Made by a program: the position numbers and the translations under genes | Source of the DNA: an uncultured Veillonella sp. | GTDB taxonomy: Bacteria > Bacillota > Negativicutes > Veillonellales > Veillonellaceae | Direction of reading: 5' to 3' | Length of the DNA: 22,297 nucleotides | NCBI GenBank assembly: GCA_934183145.1 | Contig: CAKPSA010000010.1 | Location: 1-22,297 of the forward strand | The notes under the pieces: model-generated | Told to the model about the DNA's origin: nothing | The model's input: the letters and a program-made list of their open reading frames with translations, nothing else | Databases searched by the model: none | Shown here: positions 16,169 through 22,297 of the stretch, piece after piece | How positions within the stretch are numbered: position 1 is the stretch's first letter | Layout: each line of letters begins with the position of its first letter

Positions 16169-16453
16169 TTATTTACTTTCTACTGTGACAACGATTTGAT
16201 CACGAGAAACGTCTGAGCCCACTGTAACATTAACCGCCGTTACAGTACCAGTTACAGTAGATTTAGCAGCAGCCATAGGGCCAGCCAATGTCTCTACAGT
16301 TACCAATGTTTGACCTTCTGTTACAGCAGAGCCAACAGAAACTGTAGAAGCAACTTTACCTGTTAATACACTTTGGTATGATACAGGGGCCGCCATTACA
16401 GAGCTAACACTTAAAATGCCTAAAGCAGCTAAGGCCAACACTACTCTTTTCAT
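16169..16453 (-). CDS. Small exported lipoyl/biotinyl-like domain protein lacking the modified lysine
   Basis: 94 residues. A signal peptide (about 1-21, VMA cut before AP) is followed by a single hammerhead-like beta domain. Two similar half-units are visible: VSVGSAVTEGQTLVTVE (about 39-55) and VTVGSDVSRDQIVVTVE (about 77-93), joined by a segment ending STVTGTV. This is the pattern of biotinyl/lipoyl domains and of the lipoyl part of HlyD/AcrA adaptors. Where biotin carriers have EAMKM, this has ETLAGPM, so no cofactor lysine is present. It probably works as a structural or binding module in the periplasm. It is the first gene of the S55-mlaEFD-tolC unit, with its own strong promoter. ATG start with AAAGGAGGG about 6 nt upstream. 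I do not know its function; a link to the TolC channel (adaptor-like fold) is speculation. Confidence 0.8.
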   Translation of the reverse strand: MKRVVLALAALGILSVSSVMAAPVSYQSVLTGKVASTVSVGSAVTEGQTLVTVETLAGPMAAAKSTVTGTVTAVNVTVGSDVSRDQIVVTVESK

Positions 16454-16491
16454 AACGATCCCTCCTTTTACAAATTTAGTTATGTATTTAT

Positions 16492-16520
16492 AGTATACTA
16501 AATTATTACTAACATTTCAA
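16492..16520 (-). promoter_or_regulatory. Sigma70-type promoter for lipoyl-S55-mlaEFD-tolC unit
   Basis: On the minus strand TTGAAA (-35, 16515-16520) and TATACT (-10, 16492-16497) are separated by exactly 17 nt, giving a leader of about 30 bases. This is the best-matching promoter in the window. The -10 sits inside the palindrome TAGTATACTA. Confidence 0.75.
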
Positions 16521-16541
16521 ACAAAATTGTATGCAACGAAT

Positions 16542-17891
16542 TCATTTTATAATTACAATATCCTCATAGGTCATAGGATTTGAAGTAGCTTTATGTACGT
16601 ATGTATCATTAACTACTAAATCAACACTACCTTGATTTGATAATTCAGCACCATCTACGACACCGAGCTTCGATAATAGTTGAGCCCCTTCTTGTTGTGT
16701 AACCCCTACGGATTGAAGCCCCGCTTTATCAACAGTGAGCACCACCAAATTATGATCTTTAGTAGTTCCTATAAAACTACGAGCTTTGTTATTGGTCGCA
16801 TCAGCACCTACATAGTTACCATTTTTTAATACCATAGTACCTGCTTGTAAAGCTGCACCACCAGTGGTATTCACTTGTGCCAACTCCGGTCTATTTTGAA
16901 TCGTAATCGGTGTGCCCACCTTTAATTTACGTAGTGCATCTCTTGCTTCTCCGTGACCAGATAATACATACTGATTTTCACCAATTTTAGAATTCCCTTT
17001 TTGACCACTAACCACCTTGCCATTGGCTACAGTCACTTCGTATCCGAAGTCATTAGTCTTTGTAGATGCCCCATACGCTGATGTATATAGAGTCAGAGCA
17101 TTTTCTTTACGACCTGTATTAACAGAGGTAATCAGGAATGTATCCTTCTGTGTTTTAGCCTGTAGTAAAGGTCTTTTTTCTTCAATAAAATATCCACGAT
17201 TTGGTGTATATCTCAAGGTGCCACGGTTAGAAATACGCTCTAAATCGATAGTTCCATCACTTGCCACAGAGTAAGGGCGATCAAAACTACCACCTTTTAC
17301 CTTTGCACCAATTATGGCAGTGTGCGATTGAACTACAGATGATAAGGGTTTACCTTCCGAAACATGGGCAACTACCATAGGTGAATCATTATCCACAGAT
17401 AATGCAAAGGCTTGAATTTTCCCCTCTGCTACAGTGTTATTAATCTTGCTATACGTAACAGATTTATTTACATCTTTTGTTGTTTGTTGAGCATAGCTAG
17501 AAAACAAATCAACTACAATACGCGATGGCTTCTCCAATGTAAATTCATGATGTTGTACATCCTTATTTGCCGTCAATGTTACTTGCAAAGAGCCATTAAC
17601 GGGTTGTAAACCAATGCCTTTTAAAACACCTGTTTTCGTATTATTTTGCGCTATAGGACCCGTCAATCCATTTGTAGTACCACCAAGATTAAGTGTAAGG
17701 GCATGTGTGGACTCATTGTAAGACTTAGTCCAAGATACAGGCATTTCAGATACATCTAATACGATTCGACTTGTGCCTTCGTGATTAGATACACGTACGC
17801 CTGTTAAATTCCCAGCCTCAGCATAAGGTACGGTACTGCCTAGGAACCCTAAAACAGCAAAAGTCATATATAAATATCGTTTCATATACAA
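16542..17891 (-). CDS. AMIN-domain protein fused to a degenerate phosphodiester-glycosidase (NAGPA)-like domain
   Basis: 449 residues, exported (signal peptide about 1-26, ending AEA before GNL). The N-terminal AMIN domain (about 27-130, with SRIVLDVS and SRIVVDLFS) is a fold known to target proteins to peptidoglycan or the periplasm in AmiC and secretins. The rest (about 155-449) follows the layout of phosphodiester glycosidase/NAGPA (DUF2233-like) domains: LTLYTSAYGASTKTNDFGYE, YVLSGHGEARDALRKLKVG, TGGAALQAG, FIGTTKDHNLVVLTVD. The hallmark DGGGSS-type motif near the end is replaced by LSNQGSV and the NGGFF-like motif by KGGSFD, so catalysis is doubtful. Start ATG 17891 with GAGG upstream; the next ATG two codons in is an alternative. 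It is flanked by its own promoter and, downstream, by the promoter of the Mla unit. Role unknown; cell-wall binding is the best guess. Confidence 0.8.
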   Translation of the reverse strand: MYMKRYLYMTFAVLGFLGSTVPYAEAGNLTGVRVSNHEGTSRIVLDVSEMPVSWTKSYNESTHALTLNLGGTTNGLTGPIAQNNTKTGVLKGIGLQPVNGSLQVTLTANKDVQHHEFTLEKPSRIVVDLFSSYAQQTTKDVNKSVTYSKINNTVAEGKIQAFALSVDNDSPMVVAHVSEGKPLSSVVQSHTAIIGAKVKGGSFDRPYSVASDGTIDLERISNRGTLRYTPNRGYFIEEKRPLLQAKTQKDTFLITSVNTGRKENALTLYTSAYGASTKTNDFGYEVTVANGKVVSGQKGNSKIGENQYVLSGHGEARDALRKLKVGTPITIQNRPELAQVNTTGGAALQAGTMVLKNGNYVGADATNNKARSFIGTTKDHNLVVLTVDKAGLQSVGVTQQEGAQLLSKLGVVDGAELSNQGSVDLVVNDTYVHKATSNPMTYEDIVIIK

Positions 17892-17973
17892 TTCCTCTAT
17901 AGCGACAAACCATATTAACCATATTAATAGGTTTATATTTGCACATCAATTTTATGCAATATACTTTTACTAT

Positions 17974-18002
17974 AGTATACATCATAAAGATGAAAATTAC
18001 AA
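17974..18002 (-). promoter_or_regulatory. Promoter for the AMIN-domain gene
   Basis: On the minus strand TTGTAA (-35, 17997-18002) and TATACT (-10, 17974-17979) are 17 nt apart, right after the mreB terminator. The leader is about 75 bases and includes a 9-bp tandem repeat (TTAATATGG twice, 17910-17927). Confidence 0.65.
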
Positions 18003-18014
18003 AAAGAGGACACT

Positions 18015-18081
18015 AAAAAACGAAGTTACTATCTATAGTTAATCCACTCATCAAGGACCTATCTAAAAATAGCAACTTCGT
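18015..18081 (-). terminator. Long-stem intrinsic terminator after the MreB-family gene
   Basis: Arms ACGAAGTT / AACTTCGT, extended past one mismatch by CTAT / ATAG, enclose a 36-base loop and are followed by TTTTTT on the minus strand. The U-run and position about 30 bases after the stop support termination. The large internal loop is unusual for a simple terminator. Confidence 0.75.
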
Positions 18082-18110
18082 CAATTTATATATTATTTTA
18101 ATACAATATT

Positions 18111-19505
18111 TTATTGTAATTCATCCAATGTGTCACGCAATTGGGACATTTCATCAAGAGCTTTTGCTACCCCTTTGATAACAGCATATCGTGGTGTCTC
18201 TACCAAGTATGATGCAATGCCTACAGAGCGTGTAATAACACGATCCAACCCATCAATAAGAGCACCGCCACCGGTAAGAATGATACCATGATCATTAATG
18301 GCCGCCACAAGTTCTGGTGGCGTTTTTTCTAGAATAGATTTAATACCTTCAAGAATATTCATCACTTGTGCCTCTAAGGCGCGTTGAATTTCTAATGAAT
18401 TAACTGCAACCATCTTTGGTAGTCCCGAGCTTGCATCACGACCTCTAACCTCTATAGCTCGTTCTTTAGCACGTCGATCTACAGTGCCTACAGAAATCTT
18501 AATCTTTTCTGCTGTTAATGGTCCAATAACTAATCTCTTCTTACGGCGTATATAACGGATAATCGATTCATTGAAAGAATCGCCCCCAATACGAAGGGAC
18601 TCACTTACAACAACGCCAGTATCACAAAGAACAGCAATATCTGTAGTACCGCCTCCTACATCGACAACCATGGCTCCAACTTGATCAGCATCATTGAGCC
18701 CGGTTCCCATAGCTGCCGCCAACGGTTCCTCTATAAGTACAGTCTTCTTCGCTCCGGTTCTAAGCAAGGCCTCCAAAATGGCACGTTTTTCAACAGGCGT
18801 AATTCCAGATGGCACACATACGATAATACGCGTTTTCATTAATCTGGAAGCAGGTACAACTGAACGAATAAAGTACTTTAACATAAATTCGGTCATATCA
18901 TAATCTGCGATAACCCCCGCTTGGACCGGACGAATAACGGATATACCTTTAGGTGTACGGCCTATCATAGTACGCGCAGATTCGCCTAAGGCAAGAATAT
19001 CACCTGTTTTGTCATCCTTCGCAATATAAGCTGGCTCATCTAAGACTAGCCCCTTACCTTTAGCGAAAATAAGAATGTTCGCAGTCCCTAAATCAATGCC
19101 TAGATCAAAGTTTAATGAGCGATTTAAACGTCCCATTAAATCTCCCACCTGTTCAGGGCGAACTAAACGCTTAAGAGTCATAGCAGGTGTAGTTTTTGCA
19201 ATAGCTACCGTCTCACGATTACGACGTTCAACACGGCGCATCTTCGTGACTTTAACCATGGCTTCACGCATATTGGAAGCTAAATGGCTAGCTTGCTTAG
19301 CTACGCCCTCAGAAAGCTTCGTGGACTTGCGTTTCGTCCTACGCAATGGCTTTCGATTAGTGCTAGTTTTAGCATTTTCAACCTTAGCAGCGCCAAGATT
19401 TTGTTGCTCGTTGTATAAAGCCGGCCCTTTTGAGCGCCGGCTTCGTTTCTTTTTATTCTGTTTTGGCTCTGTACTTTTATTCGTCAACCCGAACAATATC
19501 AGCAC
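18111..19505 (-). CDS. mreB: MreB/Mbl-family actin-like protein with basic N-terminal extension
   Basis: 464 residues against about 335-345 for typical MreB. The actin core begins at about 131 ([11 protein letters not shown], phosphate-1 loop). It has [46 protein letters not shown], the phosphate-2 motif [15 protein letters not shown]-like [13 protein letters not shown], and the C-terminal [12 protein letters not shown]. MreB filaments guide lateral cell-wall synthesis with the elongation machinery at the inner face of the membrane. The first about 130 residues are rich in Lys/Arg ([31 protein letters not shown]) and fit no domain I know. The start called is GTG 19505, inside the murA end in another frame, with only a weak AAAGG upstream. 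TTG 19487 or an internal ATG (19271, 19259, 19136) are alternatives, without better ribosome sites. Likely cotranscribed with murA. Confidence 0.88.
   Translation of the reverse strand: MLILFGLTNKSTEPKQNKKKRSRRSKGPALYNEQQNLGAAKVENAKTSTNRKPLRRTKRKSTKLSEGVAKQASHLASNMREAMVKVTKMRRVERRNRETVAIAKTTPAMTLKRLVRPEQVGDLMGRLNRSLNFDLGIDLGTANILIFAKGKGLVLDEPAYIAKDDKTGDILALGESARTMIGRTPKGISVIRPVQAGVIADYDMTEFMLKYFIRSVVPASRLMKTRIIVCVPSGITPVEKRAILEALLRTGAKKTVLIEEPLAAAMGTGLNDADQVGAMVVDVGGGTTDIAVLCDTGVVVSESLRIGGDSFNESIIRYIRRKKRLVIGPLTAEKIKISVGTVDRRAKERAIEVRGRDASSGLPKMVAVNSLEIQRALEAQVMNILEGIKSILEKTPPELVAAINDHGIILTGGGALIDGLDRVITRSVGIASYLVETPRYAVIKGVAKALDEMSQLRDTLDELQ
19418..19443 (-). other. GC-rich hairpin inside the 5' part of the mreB reading frame
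   Basis: A perfect 8-bp stem AAGCCGGC / GCCGGCTT with a 10-nt loop lies about 33 bases after the murA stop and within codons about 21-30 of the extended mreB frame. It is followed on the minus strand by TTTATA only. It could be an attenuator between murA and mreB, or simply encode Arg/Gly/Pro codons. Confidence 0.5.
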
Positions 19506-20742
19506 CTAACCTTTGCAATTTACCTACGAAATCATCATAACCACGATCGATATGATGTAAGCGACCAACTTCTGTTCTACCTTCTGCAGTCAATGCAGCA
19601 CAAACAAGAGCCGCACCTGCACGCAAGTCTGTAGCATTAACTACAGCACCATGTAAGCGTGGCATACCTTCAACAATCGCTTGACGATTGTCGATATCGA
19701 TATGAGCACCCATTTTGCGAAGTTCAGCAACATGCATGAAGCGGTTTTCAAATACAGTTTCCGTTACTGTGCTTGTACCTTCAGCGATTGTAGTAAGCGC
19801 CATAAATTGAGCTTGCATATCTGTTGGGAAGCCTGGGTATGGTAACGTTTTAATATCAACAGCTTTGATACCTTTACCAGTGCTGATAACGCGAATACCA
19901 TCAATTTCTTCCTCTACAGTAACGCCAGCTTCTTTTAATTTAGCTACTACTGGTTTCAAATGCTCAGGCAATGCATTTTCTACAAATACGTCGCCACCAG
20001 CCATAGCAGCTGCAATCAAGTATGTACCAGCTTCAATACGATCAGGAATAACCGTATGAATCGCACCATGTAATTGAGGCACACCTTCAATGCGAATTAC
20101 ATTGGTACCAGCACCGCGGATATTAGCGCCCATTGCATTTAAGAATGTCGCTAAATCAACGATTTCAGGTTCTTCCGCAGCATTTTCGATAACAGTTTTA
20201 CCTTCCGCCATAGAAGCAGCCATAATTACATTTTCTGTAGCCCCTACACTTGGGAAGTCCAAGTAGATTTGTGTGCCTTTAAGGCCTTCTGGAGCATGAG
20301 CATATACATAATCTTCAGTAATTTCAATTTTAGCACCTAATGCTTCAAAAGCTTTTAGGTGAAGATCAATAGGACGTGCACCAATTGCACAACCACCAGG
20401 CATGGAGATTTTAGCCTCACCTTTGCGCGCCAAAAGTGGCCCCATCACTAGGAAAGATGCACGCATTTTGCGTACAAGCTCATAAGGAGCTTCCGTAGCA
20501 GTCAATGTAGATGCATCGAAAATAATTTCATCATCTGCTTTATTACGAGTGATTTTAACCCCCAAAGACTCGATAACTTGGCAAATCGTACCTACATCTT
20601 CCAAATTTGGAATTTCAAGTAATTTACTAGGCGTTGATGCTAGCAAAGTACCGGCAATAATAGGGAGTACCGCATTTTTAGCACTACTAACACGTACACG
20701 GCCTTCCAACCGATTGCCACCTTGAATGATTAGCTTTTCCAA
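19477..20742 (-). CDS. murA: MurA, UDP-N-acetylglucosamine 1-carboxyvinyltransferase
   Basis: 421 residues, standard length. MurA transfers enolpyruvate from PEP to UDP-GlcNAc, the first committed step of peptidoglycan synthesis, in the cytoplasm. Lys 22 in SSAKNAVLP is the conserved substrate-binding lysine. The catalytic Cys 118 is in [15 protein letters not shown], the residue alkylated by fosfomycin (so the target is the Cys type, not the insensitive Asp type). The two-fold EPSP-synthase-like repeats run the whole length. The start is TTG with AGGAGG 7 nt upstream. It has its own promoter behind the glpX terminator, and its 3' end overlaps the mreB start by 29 bases. A transaldolase, murA and glpX neighbourhood is also known from Bacillus, supporting a Firmicute origin. 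Confidence 0.97.
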   Translation of the reverse strand: MEKLIIQGGNRLEGRVRVSSAKNAVLPIIAGTLLASTPSKLLEIPNLEDVGTICQVIESLGVKITRNKADDEIIFDASTLTATEAPYELVRKMRASFLVMGPLLARKGEAKISMPGGCAIGARPIDLHLKAFEALGAKIEITEDYVYAHAPEGLKGTQIYLDFPSVGATENVIMAASMAEGKTVIENAAEEPEIVDLATFLNAMGANIRGAGTNVIRIEGVPQLHGAIHTVIPDRIEAGTYLIAAAMAGGDVFVENALPEHLKPVVAKLKEAGVTVEEEIDGIRVISTGKGIKAVDIKTLPYPGFPTDMQAQFMALTTIAEGTSTVTETVFENRFMHVAELRKMGAHIDIDNRQAIVEGMPRLHGAVVNATDLRAGAALVCAALTAEGRTEVGRLHHIDRGYDDFVGKLQRLGADIVRVDE

Positions 20743-20774
20743 CAGAATTCCTCCTACACTTTTATATCGATCAT

Positions 20775-20810
20775 CTTGTATGAACTACAAGACGTTGTAT
20801 TTATAACGTC
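20775..20810 (-). other. Two adjacent hairpins in the murA leader
   Basis: Two perfect 6-bp stems sit side by side: CTTGTA / TACAAG with a 5-nt loop (20775-20791) and GACGTT / AACGTC with an 8-nt loop (20791-20810), sharing one base. They lie between the promoter and the ribosome site of murA and could affect mRNA stability or regulation. No known riboswitch pattern is recognised. Confidence 0.45.
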
Positions 20811-20824
20811 ATATACTAAATGTT

Positions 20825-20854
20825 ATTATACTATTTTTCGATATATCTCATCAA
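20825..20854 (-). promoter_or_regulatory. Sigma70-type promoter for murA-mreB
   Basis: On the minus strand TTGATG (-35, 20849-20854) and a perfect TATAAT (-10, 20825-20830) are 18 nt apart. The transcript would start about 75 bases before the murA TTG. Confidence 0.75.
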
Positions 20855-20876
20855 GAGAATGTGAGAAAATACTGAG

Positions 20877-20902
20877 AAAAAAGCCCCTCATTTTGAGGGG
20901 CT
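20877..20902 (-). terminator. Strong intrinsic terminator after glpX
   Basis: A perfect 10-bp stem AAGCCCCTCA / TGAGGGGCTT with a short AAA-type loop is followed by TTTTTT on the minus strand, about 7 bases after the glpX stop. It separates the tal-glpX unit from murA. Confidence 0.93.
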
Positions 20903-20908
20903 TAATTC

Positions 20909-21871
20909 TTATTTTGCTTTTAAAGATTTTAACTTTTCATCCATATGTACTGTATCTAAGAAACGAACAGTACCAGTTTTAGAGCGCATTACGATAGTAT
21001 GTGTACGCGCACCACCTGGGAAGTATTGAATAGCATTCAATAAGTTACCGCGAGTAATAGCAGTAGCAGCAAAGATAACATCATCTGTACGAACTAGATC
21101 ATCCAATGTAAGTACTTGATTTACATCGGTAATGCCCATTTCATGACAACGACGAATTTCTTCTTCTGTTTCTGGTTTCAAGCGTGCTTGCATATCGCCA
21201 CCTACGCATTTCAAAGCGGCTGCAGCCAATACGCCTTCTGGTGCACCACCAGTACCAACAACCATGTGTACCCCAGAACCTTCAATACAACATTCCATAG
21301 CTGGGTTAACATCACCATCAGAAATTAACATAATACGTGCACCAAGATCACGAGCTTCTTTCATCAAGCCATGATGACGCTCACGATCTAGCATAACAAG
21401 TGTGATTTCATCTACATTGCGATTCATTTTTGCTGCTACATTTTTGATATTTTCAGTCAAAGATTTAGTAATATCGATAGCACCTGCACCACGAGGGCCA
21501 ACGCAAAGTTTTTCCATGTACATATCTGGTGCATGTAACAAGCCACCTTTTTCAGCAATAGCCATAACTGCAATCGCACCATTTTGGCCTTTTGCAATCA
21601 AGTTTGTGCCTTCAATTGGGTCAACTGCGATATCTACTTCTGGGCCACCAGCACCTACATGTTCACCAATGTAAAGCATAGGAGCTTCATCAATTTCGCC
21701 TTCGCCGATAACTACTGTACCAGAAATACGAACAGAGTCAAATGCTTGACGCATTGCATCTACAGCAAGACCATCCGCTGCATCCTTCTGACCGCGACCA
21801 AGTAAACGACCACTGCGTAAAGCAGCCGCTTCAACGACACGAGCAAATTCCAAAGATAATGTACGATCCAT
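20909..21871 (-). CDS. glpX: GlpX, class II fructose-1,6-bisphosphatase
   Basis: 320 residues, the normal length for GlpX. It hydrolyses fructose 1,6-bisphosphate to fructose 6-phosphate, the irreversible step of gluconeogenesis, in the cytoplasm with divalent metal. Diagnostic segments: DGLAVDAMR near 30, the metal-site GEGEIDEAPML (about 56-66), VDPIEGTNL (about 84-92, equivalent to the DPxxGT motif of the inositol-phosphatase fold) and GTGGAPEGVLAAAALK. ATG start with AAGGAGG 6 nt upstream. It is 66 bases after the transaldolase gene and ends at a strong terminator. An organism that grows on lactate, as Veillonella does, depends on gluconeogenesis, which fits. Confidence 0.97.
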   Translation of the reverse strand: MDRTLSLEFARVVEAAALRSGRLLGRGQKDAADGLAVDAMRQAFDSVRISGTVVIGEGEIDEAPMLYIGEHVGAGGPEVDIAVDPIEGTNLIAKGQNGAIAVMAIAEKGGLLHAPDMYMEKLCVGPRGAGAIDITKSLTENIKNVAAKMNRNVDEITLVMLDRERHHGLMKEARDLGARIMLISDGDVNPAMECCIEGSGVHMVVGTGGAPEGVLAAAALKCVGGDMQARLKPETEEEIRRCHEMGITDVNQVLTLDDLVRTDDVIFAATAITRGNLLNAIQYFPGGARTHTIVMRSKTGTVRFLDTVHMDEKLKSLKAK

Positions 21872-21937
21872 AATAGGCCTCCTTATAAGTCCTGTGTGTA
21901 TTGTAATATGACTCTTACATTGAGCCGAATACTTAAC

Positions 21938-22297
21938 TTATTGATTAGCTTGTTTCCAATCTGCCATAAATTTTTCAAGTCCTGCATCCGTTAAAGGATG
22001 TTTCATCGCTTGCATAAGTACTTTGAATGGCACTGTTGCAATATGAGCACCAGCTTTAGCACATTGAATAATATGCAATGGCGTTCTCACACTAGCTGCA
22101 ATAATTTCAGTTTCAATGCCATGAATAGCAAATATATCTGCAATATCTTGAATTAATGTAAGGCCGTCCATGCTGATATCATCAATGCGACCCACAAATG
22201 GGCTCACATAGGTAGCACCTGCACGGGCTGCCAATAAAGCTTGGTTAGCAGAGAAGATTAATGTTACATTAGTTTTAATACCTTCTTTGCTCAACAC
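21938..22297 (-). CDS. tal: Transaldolase / fructose-6-phosphate aldolase family protein (5' part outside window)
   Basis: Only the last about 119 residues are in the window; the family is about 215 residues, so roughly the first 95, including the Schiff-base lysine, lie to the right of the edge. The Met at 22297 is internal, not the start. The family pattern [33 protein letters not shown] and [12 protein letters not shown] then [15 protein letters not shown] is close to what I remember of Bacillus transaldolase (YwjH). It exchanges three-carbon units in the pentose phosphate pathway. It lies 66 bases before glpX, probably in the same transcript. Transaldolase and the fructose-6-phosphate aldolase subfamily cannot be told apart from this end alone. 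Confidence 0.92.
   Translation of the reverse strand: MLSKEGIKTNVTLIFSANQALLAARAGATYVSPFVGRIDDISMDGLTLIQDIADIFAIHGIETEIIAASVRTPLHIIQCAKAGAHIATVPFKVLMQAMKHPLTDAGLEKFMADWKQANQ

Noticed and set aside
17910..17927. 9-bp tandem repeat (TTAATATGG twice) as an operator
   Set aside because: Only two short AT-rich copies lie downstream of the promoter; nothing beyond chance can be argued from one sequence.

Overview
The window is dense chromosomal DNA with every recognisable gene on the minus strand, so transcription runs from the right edge to the left. It looks like a diderm Firmicute of the class Negativicutes, most likely Veillonella or a close relative. Base composition is AT-rich. A Bacillus-type block (transaldolase, glpX, murA, MreB family) sits directly next to a complete outer-membrane assembly block (lpxD, OmpH/Skp paralogs, bamA, tamB, tolC, mlaEFD). 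Firmicute-style genes next to LPS and Omp85 genes are the hallmark of that lineage. The genus call is inference from composition and remembered gene order, not from a search.

Right part (22297-18111): the 3' part of a transaldolase gene and glpX (class II fructose-1,6-bisphosphatase) end at a strong intrinsic terminator. A sigma70-type promoter then drives murA, which overlaps an MreB-family gene carrying an unusual basic N-terminal extension of about 130 residues. The mreB gene ends at a long-stem terminator. Middle part (17891-9840): an AMIN-domain protein fused to a degenerate phosphodiester-glycosidase-like domain has its own promoter. A second promoter then starts a tight six-gene unit: an exported lipoyl/biotinyl-like protein without the modified lysine, a SpoIVB-like S55 protease-family protein, mlaE, mlaF, mlaD and a TolC-family channel. 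It is closed by a perfect bidirectional terminator at 9801-9830. Left part (9585-1): tamB, then bamA with its own extended -10 promoter, then three OmpH/Skp-like chaperone paralogs with different membrane anchoring, then lpxD, which runs off the left edge.

The genes make a coherent envelope programme. MurA and MreB serve the wall. LpxD makes lipid A. OmpH proteins and BamA deliver and insert outer-membrane proteins. TamB and the MlaEFD system move or organise lipids between membranes, and TolC is the outer-membrane exit channel. MlaD carries its own predicted outer-membrane barrel, and no MlaA, MlaB or MlaC gene is visible. The least understood part is the pair of exported proteins (lipoyl-like and S55) cotranscribed with mlaEFD-tolC, together with the AMIN/pseudo-glycosidase gene just upstream. 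They are the best candidates here for undescribed partners of an envelope system.

I saw no tRNA, rRNA, insertion sequence, CRISPR array, phage gene or attachment site. No gene-free stretch exceeds 300 bases; the longest (9586-9839, 17892-18110, 5122-5298, 20743-20908) hold the promoters, terminators and hairpins listed below.
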